From the NCBI RefSeq assembly GCF_024362525.1, contig NZ_CP101458.1:2418001-2482000 (forward strand): 64,000 nt of DNA, in the 5' to 3' direction. The stretch's first letter is position 1, and every line of letters begins with the position of its first letter. Positions 30,212 through 40,400 of the stretch are shown piece after piece. The notes below the pieces were generated by a model. The model was not told the DNA's origin. It was given only the letters and a program-made list of their open reading frames with translations, and did no database searches. Made by a program: the position numbers and the translations under genes. The DNA comes from Natrononativus amylolyticus. Lineage in GTDB: Archaea > Halobacteriota > Halobacteria > Halobacteriales > Natrialbaceae.

Positions 30212-30439
30212 TCGCGATACTCTCAGCGGATCGAGGGGGCCGTCTCCTTCGAGTACGATCCGCGACTCGATCGCCTGCTGGCACTCGCACTGGTCGGCGT
30301 GGGTCTCGGCGCGCTGGCCGTCGTCGTCTCGGGCCGGTTCGACGTCCGAAACACCGGTCGGCTGCTGGTCGTCGCCTTGATCGCGCTGAACGGGGCGCTG
30401 ATCGCCTACGCCGCGTCGTACGTGGGGACCGACGACTGA
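30212..30439 (+). pseudogene. two-helix membrane protein frame without a start codon
   Basis: Between TAA at 30209 and TGA at 30437 an open frame encodes two clear hydrophobic helices (LLALALVGVGLGALAVVVSG and LLVVALIALNGALIAYAAS) with good haloarchaeal codon use, preceded by EYDPRLDR. No ATG or TTG is in frame before the first helix; the first GTG lies inside it. It may be a small membrane-protein gene that lost its 5' end, or one using a non-standard start. It is convergent with gltB (21 bases). Family not recognised. Confidence 0.4.
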
Positions 30440-30460
30440 CGCTCCGGGCCGGCGCCCCAC

Positions 30461-33400
30461 TCAGTCGTCGCCCACGGCGTACTCCGCCGCGCTCGCCCCG
30501 GCCGCGGCCTCGGCGCTCTCCGGCAGCCGCTGGCGGACGTCGTTCTGCCCGTCCTCGGTGATCGCGCGGTGGTACGCCTCGGGCATCACCTTCACGAACG
30601 ACTCGAGGCTCCGCTCCCAGCGCTCGAGCAGTTCCTCGCCGCGCGCGGAACCCGTGTACGCGACGTGGTTCTCGACGAGTCGGCGGAGCAGCGCCTCGTC
30701 GGCCTCGTCCAGGTCCTCGTGAAGCGAGACGAGTCCGGTGTTCGCCCGACGCTCGAGGGCGTCCTCGGGATCGAACACGTAGGCGACGCCGCCGGACATC
30801 CCCGCGGCGAAGTTCGTCCCCGTCTCGCCGAGAACGGCGACGACGCCGCCGGTCATGTACTCGCAGCCGTGGTCGCCGACGCCCTCGACGACGGCCGCGG
30901 CACCCGAGTTGCGGACCGCGAACCGTTCGCCGGCGACGCCGTTGACGTAGCACTCCCCGCCGGTCGCCCCGTAGAGGGCGACGTTGCCGATGGCGACGTT
31001 CTGGGTCGGCTCGTAGCCGGCCGCCTCCGGGGTTCGGACGGTGATCTTCCCGCCCGAGAGCCCCTTGCCGACGTGGTCGTTCGCGCCCCCCTCGAGGTGC
31101 AGCGAGAGGCCGCTCGCGAGGAACGCGCCGAAGCTCTGCCCGGCGGTTCCCTCGAGGTCGACCGCGAGCGTGTCGTCGGGGAGACCGGCTTCGCCGTATC
31201 GGCTGGTGACCCGGTTCGAGAGCATCGTCCCGACCGCGCGGTCGACGTTCGAGACGGTCGTCGAGAGCGTCTTCGGGCACCGGTTTTCGATCGCGTCTGC
31301 CCCCGCCCGGAGCAGTTTCCGGTCGAGGTGATCCTCGAGCCCGTGATCCTGCTCGCAGACCTTCGTTCGGACGTCGCCCGCGGGCTCGACGAGCACAGCC
31401 GAGAGGTCGACGCGGCGGGCCTTCGGGTGGTCGACGTCCTCGCGCTGGGCGAGGACCTCGACGCGACCGATCATCTCGTCGACCGTCTCGAACCCTAACT
31501 CGGCCATGATCTCGCGCAGCTCCCGGGCGATGAACGTCATGTAGTTGATGACGTGCTCGGGTTCGCCGGGGAACCGCTTGCGGAGGTCCTCGCGCTGGGT
31601 GGCAACGCCGACCGGGCAGGTGTTCTTGTGACACTGGCGAGCCATGACACAGCCCGAGGTCACGAGCGACGCGGTGCCGAAGACGTACTCTTCCGCACCG
31701 AGGAGGGCGGCGACGGCGACGTCGCGGCCGGTCTTCATCCCGCCGTCGGCGGAGACGCGGATGCGATCCCGGAGCCCGGTCGCACAGAGCATCTGGTTCG
31801 TCTCTGCCAGGCCGAGTTCCCACGGGAGACCCGCGTTCTTGATCGAGGTTCTCGGCGAGGCGCCGGTGCCCCCGGAGTGTCCCGAGACGTGAACCACGTC
31901 GGCGTTCGCCTTCGCGACGCCGGCGGCGATGGTGCCGATCCCGGCCTCGCTGACCAGCTTGACGTTGACGTCGGCCTCCTCGTTGGCCGCCTTCAGGTCG
32001 AAGATTAGCTGCTTGAGGTCCTCGATCGAGTAGATGTCGTGCTGCGGGGGCGGGGAGATGAGGCCGACGCCGGGAGTCGACTTGCGGACGTGGGCGATCA
32101 TCTCGTTGACCTTCTCGCCGGGGAGGTGGCCGCCCTCGCCGGGTTTCGAGCCCTGGGCCATCTTGATCTGGAGCTCGTCGGCGCTCGCGAGGTACGTCGA
32201 GGTGACGCCGAACCGGCCGCTCGCGACCTGTTTGACGGTGCACTCGCGCTCGGTGCCGAACCGCTCGGGCGGCTCGCCGCCCTCGCCGGAGTTCGACTTT
32301 CCGCCCAGGCGGTTCATCGCGATCGAGTTGTTCTCGTGGGCCTCCGGCGACAGCGAGCCGAGGCTCATCGCGGCCGTCGAGAACCGCTCGACGATGTCGG
32401 CGACCGGTTCGACGTCCTCGAGCGGAACCGGCTCCCGATCGGAGTCGAACTCGAGGAGCCCCCGTAGCGTCTGCAGCTCCTGACTCTGGTCGTTGATCAG
32501 CCCGGCGAACTCGAGGTAGCGATCGTACTCGCCCGACCGAACCGCCTGCTGGAGGGTGCCGACGGTCTGGGGGTTCCACTGGTGGGAGAGCCCTCCCGAG
32601 CGGTGTTCGAACTCGCCCTGGCGCTCGAGGCCCGCCTCCTCGTCGCCGAACGCGGTGTCGTGGCGCTCGCGCATGTCTGCCTCGATCTCGAGGAGGCCGA
32701 TCCCCTCCGTGCGGTTCTCGGTCCCCTCGAAGTACTCCTCGACCAGGTCGCTATCGAGCCCGACCGCCTCGAAGATCTGGGCGCCCCGGTAGCTCTCGAC
32801 CGTCGAGATCCCCATCTTCGCCATGACCTTCAGCAGGCCGTCCTCGAGGGCGCCGACGTAGGCGTCGATCGCCTCGTCGGTGTCGGCGCCGTCGGGACCC
32901 GCGACGAGGTCCGCGATCGTCTCGTAGGCGAGGTACGGGTCGACCGCGTCGGCGCCGTAGCCGATCAGCGTGGCCACGTGGTGGACCGTTCGCGGATCGC
33001 CCGACTCGAGGACGAGTCCCGCGTGGTTTCGCAGGCCGTTTCGGACGAGGTGGTGGTGGACCGCACCCGTCGCGAGCAGGCTGGGAACCGCCAGCCGATC
33101 CGCGTCGACGGCGCGGTCCGAGAGGATCACGACGTCGTGGCCGGCCTCGATGGCGGCGACGACGTCCTCGCGGACGCGTTCGATCGCTGCCTCGAGGGCC
33201 GCGCCCGAGGCAGCGACGCCGCCCTCGCTGCCGGTTTCGTAGGTGATGTCGACCGTGGCCGCGGTGATCCCGTTCGCCGTACAGTCGCGGATCCCGGCGA
33301 GTTCGGCGTCGGTCAGGATCGGCGATTCACAGACGAGCTGGCGGGCGTGCGCCGGCGACTCCCCGAGGAGGTTTCGCTGATAGCCCAGGCGGGACTCGAG

Positions 33401-35014
33401 GCTCGTCACGAGCTCCTCGCGGATGTAGTCGATCGGCGGGTTGGTGACCTGGGCGAACAGCTGTTTGAAGTACGAGAACAGCGGTCGGTTGAACGCCGTC
33501 AGGACGGATAGCGGCGTGTCGTCGCCCATCGAGCCGACGGGGTCTTTCCCCTTCCGGGCCATCGGCTCGAGTACGTTGTCGAGTTCGTCGTGGGTGTAGC
33601 CGAAGGCGGCCTGCCGGCTGCGGAGGTCGCCCGTCTCGTGGCGCGGCGGAGCCGCGGGCGTGACGTCCTCGAGGCGGACCTGCTCGCGGGCGACCCACGC
33701 CTCGTAGCGGTCGTCGGCGAGGCCCTCGAACACCTCGTCGTCGGGGATCACTCGTCCCTCGGTCGGGTCGGCCAGGAACAGCTGTCCCGGCTCGAGTCGG
33801 CCGCGCTCGGCGATCCGCTCGGGCGGAATCTCGAGTGCGCCGGCCTCGCTCGCGAGCACGAGGCGGTCGTCGGTCGTCACGTCGTACCGGCAGGGGCGCA
33901 GGCCGTTGCGGTCCAACACCGCGCCGACGCGCTCGCCGTCGGTGGCGGCGACGAGTGCGGGGCCGTCCCAGGGCTCGAGCAGCGAGGCGTGAAAGTCGTA
34001 AAACGCCCGCCGCTCGGGCGGCATCGACTCGTCCTCTCGCCAGGCCTCGGGAACGAGCATCCGCAGCGCGTGCGCCAGGTCGCGGCCGTCCCGTAACAGT
34101 AACTCGAGGGCGTTGTCGACGCTGGCGGTGTCGGACTGGTCGGGGTCGTCGATCACGGGCTTGATCGCCTCGAGATCCGGGAGGACGTCGCTCTCGAGGT
34201 CCGTCTCCCGGGCGCGCATCCAGTTGACGTTCCCGCGGACGGTGTTGAACTCGCCGTTGTGGATGACCGTCCGGTGGGGGTGTGCGAGGTGCCACGCGCC
34301 GAGGGTGTTCGTCGAGAACCGCTCGTGGACCATGACGAACGTCGACTCGACCCGGTCGTCGGTCAGGTCGGGGTAGTACGACGAGAGCTGCTCGCCCGTG
34401 AGCAGCCCCTTGTAGACGACCGTCCGCGAGTCGAGCGAGCAGACGTAGAACCGCTCGGCGTCGACCTCCCGTGTCTCGACTGCGGTCTCGAGCGCCCGGC
34501 GGGCGACGTAGAGCCGCCGGTCGAACGTCTCGCGCGAGGGGTCGTCCGCGGCGGTTACGAAACACTGGCGGACGGCGGGTTCGGACGCGAGCGCCGTCTC
34601 GCCGAGTCCCGCGTCGTTCGTCGGCACCGGGCGCCAGGCGTACACCTCGAGGTCGTAGTCGGCGAGCGTCTCCTCGACGAGCGCGACGAGCCGAGCGCGG
34701 ACGTCGTCGTCACGCGGGAAGAACAGCGAGCCGACCGCGTAGCGGTCGGGAAGCGAGACGTCGAGAACGGCGCGGAAGAAAGCGTCCGGCGTCTGCAGCA
34801 TGATTCCCGCGCCGTCGCCGGTGTTCGGTTCGGCGCCGGTAGTGCCGCGGTGTTCGAGGTTTTCGAGCAGTACGAGGCCGTCGGCGACCACGTCGTGGCC
34901 GCCGTCGCCGCCGAGGTCCATGACGACCCCGACGCCGCAGTTCGATCGCGCGTCCGTGGGGTCCGCGAGTCCACGCTTGCGCTCGAGCGCAGCCTCCTCG
35001 TGTGGCTGTGACAT
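30461..35014 (-). CDS. gltB: glutamate synthase large subunit
   Basis: A 1517-residue glutamine:2-oxoglutarate amidotransferase, full length for the alpha subunit. From MSQPHEEAAL the nucleophile is Cys26 in SNCGVGVVMD, so a 25-residue propeptide should be removed. The class II amidotransferase domain spans about 26-410. The FMN/synthase domain contains SGHSGGTGASP, and the 3Fe-4S site is CVMARQCHKNTCPVG near 1120-1134. The C-terminal GXGXG domain includes GLSGGKITVRTPEA. No small subunit (gltD) is adjacent, suggesting a ferredoxin-dependent type. ATATACGG-like TATA elements lie at about 35070-35090. An ATG at 35032 is also possible. Confidence 0.95.
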   Translation of the reverse strand: MSQPHEEAALERKRGLADPTDARSNCGVGVVMDLGGDGGHDVVADGLVLLENLEHRGTTGAEPNTGDGAGIMLQTPDAFFRAVLDVSLPDRYAVGSLFFPRDDDVRARLVALVEETLADYDLEVYAWRPVPTNDAGLGETALASEPAVRQCFVTAADDPSRETFDRRLYVARRALETAVETREVDAERFYVCSLDSRTVVYKGLLTGEQLSSYYPDLTDDRVESTFVMVHERFSTNTLGAWHLAHPHRTVIHNGEFNTVRGNVNWMRARETDLESDVLPDLEAIKPVIDDPDQSDTASVDNALELLLRDGRDLAHALRMLVPEAWREDESMPPERRAFYDFHASLLEPWDGPALVAATDGERVGAVLDRNGLRPCRYDVTTDDRLVLASEAGALEIPPERIAERGRLEPGQLFLADPTEGRVIPDDEVFEGLADDRYEAWVAREQVRLEDVTPAAPPRHETGDLRSRQAAFGYTHDELDNVLEPMARKGKDPVGSMGDDTPLSVLTAFNRPLFSYFKQLFAQVTNPPIDYIREELVTSLESRLGYQRNLLGESPAHARQLVCESPILTDAELAGIRDCTANGITAATVDITYETGSEGGVAASGAALEAAIERVREDVVAAIEAGHDVVILSDRAVDADRLAVPSLLATGAVHHHLVRNGLRNHAGLVLESGDPRTVHHVATLIGYGADAVDPYLAYETIADLVAGPDGADTDEAIDAYVGALEDGLLKVMAKMGISTVESYRGAQIFEAVGLDSDLVEEYFEGTENRTEGIGLLEIEADMRERHDTAFGDEEAGLERQGEFEHRSGGLSHQWNPQTVGTLQQAVRSGEYDRYLEFAGLINDQSQELQTLRGLLEFDSDREPVPLEDVEPVADIVERFSTAAMSLGSLSPEAHENNSIAMNRLGGKSNSGEGGEPPERFGTERECTVKQVASGRFGVTSTYLASADELQIKMAQGSKPGEGGHLPGEKVNEMIAHVRKSTPGVGLISPPPQHDIYSIEDLKQLIFDLKAANEEADVNVKLVSEAGIGTIAAGVAKANADVVHVSGHSGGTGASPRTSIKNAGLPWELGLAETNQMLCATGLRDRIRVSADGGMKTGRDVAVAALLGAEEYVFGTASLVTSGCVMARQCHKNTCPVGVATQREDLRKRFPGEPEHVINYMTFIARELREIMAELGFETVDEMIGRVEVLAQREDVDHPKARRVDLSAVLVEPAGDVRTKVCEQDHGLEDHLDRKLLRAGADAIENRCPKTLSTTVSNVDRAVGTMLSNRVTSRYGEAGLPDDTLAVDLEGTAGQSFGAFLASGLSLHLEGGANDHVGKGLSGGKITVRTPEAAGYEPTQNVAIGNVALYGATGGECYVNGVAGERFAVRNSGAAAVVEGVGDHGCEYMTGGVVAVLGETGTNFAAGMSGGVAYVFDPEDALERRANTGLVSLHEDLDEADEALLRRLVENHVAYTGSARGEELLERWERSLESFVKVMPEAYHRAITEDGQNDVRQRLPESAEAAAGASAAEYAVGDD

Positions 35015-35276
35015 ACTCACTCGTGGGGCCATCTGGCATAAGAGGATACCCCATAATGACTATGTGTATTATAATCCCATATATACGGATTTAAGGTGCG
35101 CGGAGACGGGGCTCGGCGCCCGAAGCGTCGGTCAGAAAGTGTCAGAGGCACGTAGTGCTCGCCGGCGAGACGAACACCACGTATACTACGTGGGGTACGA
35201 GCGGTAAGCACTCACGGGCTAAACAATTAGGTGAGTCACACAGGAACACGGGGCGGCCCGCCGGTCGCGGTCGCCG

Positions 35277-36761
35277 TCAGTACGACTTCGCGAAGTAGGC
35301 GAGCTGGTCGGCCGACTCGCCACAGACCGTACACTCGGCGCCCTCGTCGGGTCGCTCGGGCGTTCCGGCAGTTCGCCCGCCCTGTTCCTCGAGGGGTTGC
35401 ATGACGATCTCGGCGGCGACTTTCTCCTTGATCGCCTCCTCGCAGGCCTGGTCGCCACACCACGGCACCCGCACGTAGCCGCCGTGTTTGCCGATGGTGC
35501 CCATGATCTCTTCGGGGCTATCGGCGGTCCGAACGTTCTCCTCGAGGCGCTCCGCGGCCGCGTCGTACAGCTTGTCGAAGATCGCCTCGAGGTGGTCGTC
35601 GACGGTGTCGACGATGCCCGAACGATCCTCGAACGACTTCTCGCTGTCGGGACGGTGGACCAGCGTGACCTCCTCGTCGTCGACCTCGTTGGGGCCGATC
35701 TCCAATCGGAGGGGGACGCCGTTGAGCTCGTGTTCGTTGAACTTGAAGCCGGGGTTGCGCTCGTCGCGGTCGTCGAGTTCGACGCGGATACCGGCGTCCT
35801 CGAGTTCCGCGGCGATCTCGCTCGAGTACTGGAGCACCTTCTCTCTCGTCTCGGCCTGCCAGATGGGGACGATGACGACCTGGGTGGGTGCCACGGTCGG
35901 GGGTAAGACGAGCCCCTGGTCGTCGGAGTGGGTCATGATGAGCGCGCCGAGTGCGCGCCAGGAGAGCCCCCACGACGTGGTGTAGGCCGTCTGCTCGTCC
36001 TCGTTCTCGTCGGCGAACGTGATGTCGAACGCCTCCGCGAATGACTGGCCGAGGTGGTGGCTGGTACCCCCCTGTACCGATTTTCCGTCGGGCATCAGCG
36101 CCTCCACGGTGGTCGTCGTGTCCGCGCCGGGGAACTTGTCGTGGTCGGGTTTCTTCCCGCGTAGCACCGGGATCGCGAGCACCTCCTCGTAGACGCGCTC
36201 GTACTGGGAGAGCCGCGTCCAGACCTCCTCCCAGGCGCCCTCGTCGGTCGCGTGGGCGGTGTGGCCCTCCTGCCAGAGGAACTCCTTGGTGCGGAAGAAC
36301 GGCTTCGTCTCGGTGGCCTCCCACCGAACGACCGAACACCACTGGTTGGTCCGCAGCGGCAGGTCGCGGTGGCTGCGCGTCCACTCGGCCATGAACGGCG
36401 CGATGATGGACTCGCTCGTGGGTCGCACGGCGAGGCGCTCCTCGAGTTCCTCGTGGCCGCCCTGGGTGACCCAGGCGACCTCGGGGTCGAACCCCTCGAC
36501 GATGTCCTTCTCGCGCTCTAAGTAGCTCTCGGGGATGAACAGCGGGAAGTAGACGTTGTCGACGCCGGTCTCCTTGAACCAACCGTCGAGGGCGTCCTGG
36601 ATGCGCTCCCACAGGGCGTAGCCACGGGGTTTCGTGACGATGAACCCACCCATGGGGGCGTAGTCGGCCAGTCCCGCCTTCTGTACGACCTCGGCGTACC
36701 ACTCGCCGGGCTTGTGCGATTTGGACTCGGTGATGCCGAGTTCCTGACTCTCCTCGCTCAT
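35277..36761 (-). CDS. proS: proline--tRNA ligase, archaeal/eukaryotic type
   Basis: A 494-residue class II aminoacyl-tRNA synthetase. Motif-2-like RTNQWCSVVRWE and FFRTKEFLWQEGHTAH are present, the anticodon-binding domain follows (VVIVPIW near 295), and the C-terminal zinc domain has cysteines in PWCGDQACEE and ECTVCGES. It ends ...AKSY: a C-terminal Tyr reaching the active site is typical of this type. It charges tRNA-Pro in the cytoplasm. The ATG at 36761 has GTTTAAGAC about 27 bases upstream, so the transcript is probably leaderless. Confidence 0.95.
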   Translation of the reverse strand: MSEESQELGITESKSHKPGEWYAEVVQKAGLADYAPMGGFIVTKPRGYALWERIQDALDGWFKETGVDNVYFPLFIPESYLEREKDIVEGFDPEVAWVTQGGHEELEERLAVRPTSESIIAPFMAEWTRSHRDLPLRTNQWCSVVRWEATETKPFFRTKEFLWQEGHTAHATDEGAWEEVWTRLSQYERVYEEVLAIPVLRGKKPDHDKFPGADTTTTVEALMPDGKSVQGGTSHHLGQSFAEAFDITFADENEDEQTAYTTSWGLSWRALGALIMTHSDDQGLVLPPTVAPTQVVIVPIWQAETREKVLQYSSEIAAELEDAGIRVELDDRDERNPGFKFNEHELNGVPLRLEIGPNEVDDEEVTLVHRPDSEKSFEDRSGIVDTVDDHLEAIFDKLYDAAAERLEENVRTADSPEEIMGTIGKHGGYVRVPWCGDQACEEAIKEKVAAEIVMQPLEEQGGRTAGTPERPDEGAECTVCGESADQLAYFAKSY

Positions 36762-36876
36762 ACTTCGACATGCAGCCAGCGCGGTCTTAAACGATGCGAA
36801 GGTGCGACGACGCATCTCACACGACCGAAACGGTGAAAGCGACCCCGGATCGGGTGTCACCGCTCGAGAGACCCCG

Positions 36877-37359
36877 CTACTGAGGAGTAAACGAGACGTC
36901 CCACTCGAGGTCGTGGTCGACGAACGTCGCCTCGTCGAGCGGCGGACCACCCGCGAACCGAAACTCGCCGCGGACCGTCCGGCCCTCGAGGACGCCCGGC
37001 AGCCACAGCGAGTCGTCGTCCCACATTCGGTCGTAGGGGACGTCCTCGAACGCGACCCACTCCGGTCTGGCCTCCGGCGACGGAGTCGGCTCGCCCGCGA
37101 ACGACCCGGTCCGGTAGACGTGACAGAACGTGTGCGTCTCGCCGTCGAGCGTGAACGTCAACTCGCCCGCCTTCTCGAGGTCGAACACGTCGATTCCGAC
37201 CTCCTCGCGCACTTCCCGGATCGCACACTCCCGGGGCGTTTCGTCCGCCTCGAGCTTCCCGCCGGGACCGTTGTACCACCCCTCGCCGAGCCCGCGTCGC
37301 TTTTCGATCAACAGCACCTCGCCGTCGCGAACGGCGAAACACAGCGTCGCCTCCTGCAT
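36877..37359 (-). CDS. Nudix hydrolase (8-oxo-dGTP diphosphatase-like)
   Basis: A 160-residue Nudix enzyme. The Nudix box GPGGKLEADETPRECAIREV continued by REEVGID occupies residues about 31-57 and fits G-x5-E-x7-R-E-x2-E-E-x-G. It starts MQEATLCFAVRDGEVLLIEK, like the human MTH1-type group, which cleans oxidised or non-canonical nucleotides. Metal-binding glutamates are intact. It stands alone between proS and the helicase operon, on the same strand as both. Actual substrate is inferred only from subgroup resemblance. Confidence 0.88.
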   Translation of the reverse strand: MQEATLCFAVRDGEVLLIEKRRGLGEGWYNGPGGKLEADETPRECAIREVREEVGIDVFDLEKAGELTFTLDGETHTFCHVYRTGSFAGEPTPSPEARPEWVAFEDVPYDRMWDDDSLWLPGVLEGRTVRGEFRFAGGPPLDEATFVDHDLEWDVSFTPQ

Positions 37360-37423
37360 ACTCGAAGATTCGGACGCCGTCGAATAAAACCCGATGACCG
37401 GTGGCCGATCACACCGCGCCCCG

Positions 37424-40400
37424 TCACTCCGTGTCGATCACGTCCTCGAGCACGAACTCCTCCGGTCCGCACCCGAGCGATCGATGGGGGCAGAACCGGC
37501 AGTGCGCGCCGGGCGTCGTCTCCGCGAACGAGGGGTCGTCGACCGCCTCGAGGGTCGTCCGGACCGACTCCCACGACGGGAGGGCGGCCGGGTCGTAGAG
37601 GTCGGCGTGCGGTCCGGCGCCCTCGCCGACGTAGACGTACCCTACCGCCTCGACGGGGTCGTCGAACCGTCGGTCGCAGGCGCGGGCGTACAGCCGCAAC
37701 TGCGTCGCCGCCGCCGGTTCGATCCGCTCCGCCGTCGCCTTGTAGTCGAGCACGACGAGGTCGCCGGCGGGCGTCCGGCGGACCGAGTCGACCGAGCCGA
37801 CCACGGTGCCGTCGACGCCGGGGACGTCCGCGAGCGAGAACGGGAGTTCGGCGGCGAGGGCCTCCCACTCGGCGACCGGCTCGTCGATGCTCGCGGCACG
37901 CGCCTCGAAGTACCGGTCGATGCAGGCGGCGACGGGCTCGCGGTGCTCGAGCAGGCCGCGCGCGGTGAGCTGCCTGCGGGCGGCCTCGTGCCACGCCGCC
38001 GCGGTCTCGTAGCCCCGGTAGAACGCCTCCTCGGCGATGTCGTGGAAGACGGTGCCGACGAGGCGCGCGCTCCCGTCCCCGCCCGGAGACGGGTCGTCGA
38101 TCGCGCGCACGACGTGATCGAGATAGTGCTTGCGGGCGCACGTTTCGTGGGTCCGTACCGCGGTGTAGCTGTGTCGAAGCGCGACCGGGAGCTCCGTCGC
38201 CCGCGCGAGCGTCGTGACGGGAAAGCGGGTCGTCTCCGGCGTGAGCGCGCCGGCGTGGCGGGTGGCCGGCAGGTCGATACCCTCGCTCGTCGCCAGCGCG
38301 TCGGCCGCGTCGGCGGCCGGAAGCAGAATGTCACGGCGGAGCAGCCGGCCGAGTCGGTGGACGGTCGCGATCGCCTCGCGGGTCTCGAGCGGCTCGACCG
38401 GGCGGTCGCCGTAGCCGGCGTAGTAGGTGATCGTACCCGGTGCTCCTCCGGCCGACACCGCGAGCTCGTCGGTGAGATCGGCGACCGTCTCCGGGTACGT
38501 CTCTCGAACCCGATCGACGCTGTCGGTGACGGCGTCCCAGAGGTCCATCCGCTCGCCGGTGACCGACCACTCGATCGCCTCGGCGAGACAGGACTGGGCG
38601 GTCGAAGCCGCGAGTTCGCCCTCGCCGCCGTCGTAGTCGTAGCGCGAGCCGAACAGAAACAGGTGGTTCTCCGCCCGCGTGAGCGCGACGTGAAGGACGC
38701 GCCACTCCTCGCCGACCGTCTCGGCGGCGAGGTCGGCACACAGCGGCGAGTCGATCCCGTCGTCGAGCGCCGCCGAGAGCAGCCGGTAACGGGCTCGCGC
38801 CGCGTAATCGCGCTCGACGCACCACTCCTCGTCCGAGAGGAAGGGGACGAGCACCGTGTCGAACTGGAGCCCCTTCGCCTGGTGGACCGTCATCACGTCC
38901 ACCCGGTCCGCGGAGTTCGACCCGCGGCCGAGTCCCGTTTCATTGCCCCGCAGGGTTCGCTCGAGCGCGTCGACGAACCGCTCGGTGAGCGCGCCGAGGA
39001 CGGTGCCGTCGTCGTAGGCGTCGACGAACCGGTCGACCCGGTCGAGTTCGGTTCGCTCCTCGCTCGTGAGGAACCACTCGAGGCGCGTCAGCTCACGGAA
39101 CCGGCGGAGGAATTCGCCGCGCGGGAGCACGTCCCGCAGTCGCTCGAGCGTCCGCAGGTGCTCTCGGGCCTGTTCGAGCCGGTCGTGAGCGGCGGCCGTC
39201 TCGAGGTCGATCACCTGCAGCGCGTCCCCGAGACTCCCGTCGTGGGCCTGCAGGCGCTCGAGGTCCGCCTCGGGGAGGCGGTACCGGTACAGCAGCATCC
39301 GCCGGAGGTGGGCGTCGGCCGACGGCTCGACCAGCACGCGGAGGTACGACACCAGCGTCTGCATCCCCGGCGAGATCTCCCCCCGTGGCGAGCCCGAGAT
39401 CTCGTGGGGGATCTGCAGCGCCCGCAGTTCGTCGGCGACCGCCTGCGCGTGGCGGTTCGTGCGGACGATGACGGCGATATCGCCCAGCGTCCGGCGGGGA
39501 ACGTTCGCGATCTCGCCGTTGAGCAGCCGCGAGACGGTCGTCGCGACCTGTTCGGGCGTCGACCACTCGAGTTCGTCGCTCTCGACGGTCGCGACGCGAG
39601 TCGGCGGCGCCCGCTCGTCGTACTCGCCGGGCGCCCGACCGTGTTCTCTGAGCGTCTTCGACGTCTGTCGGCCGTACTCGCAGTGGTTCGTCACGTCGAG
39701 GATCTCCTGGCGCGACCGGAAGTTGAGTTCGAGTTCGACGGCCGCGTGGTCGTCGTAGACGCGGGCGAGCCGATCGAGCCCCTCGCGGTCCGTGCCGCGC
39801 CAGCCGTAGATGGCCTGGTCTTTGTCGCCGATCGCGAGCAGGTCCGGGCGATCCTCGCCCGCGGTGAGTTCGGTGATCAGCGCGAACTGCGTCTCGTCGG
39901 TGTCCTGAAACTCGTCGCAGTACACCTGCGTCCACCGGTTCGTGATCTCCTCGGCGACGCCGTCACGCGAGTCGTCAGCGAGCAGCCGCGTCGCCGTCCG
40001 CACGAGTTCGTCGAAATCTAGCTGCCCCTCCCGCTCGAGGTGGGCCCGGTAGTCGGCGTAGACGTCGGTGTAGTGGCGGGCCTGTCGCAGGAACGAGACG
40101 TAGTGGCGCAGCCGGCCGACCGGCGTCTGTTCGATCCGGCTCGTGGCGTTACGGCCGATCTCGTTGCCGAACAGCGCCCGCGGGAGCTGTTTCGTCGTCG
40201 GCTCCTCGAGCGAGAGCGCCTCGACGGTGTGGGTGACACACTCCTGGAGCACGCGGAGGTACGCCTCGACGTCGCGGACGACCGGCTCCTCCCGGACGGC
40301 GGCGGGGGCTTCGGCGATCTTCTCGCGACAGTAGGTGAGCAGCTTCCCGTAGCCGATCAGCGACTCGCGGGCCGCCTCGAGATGCTCCGGCCGGTTGAAG

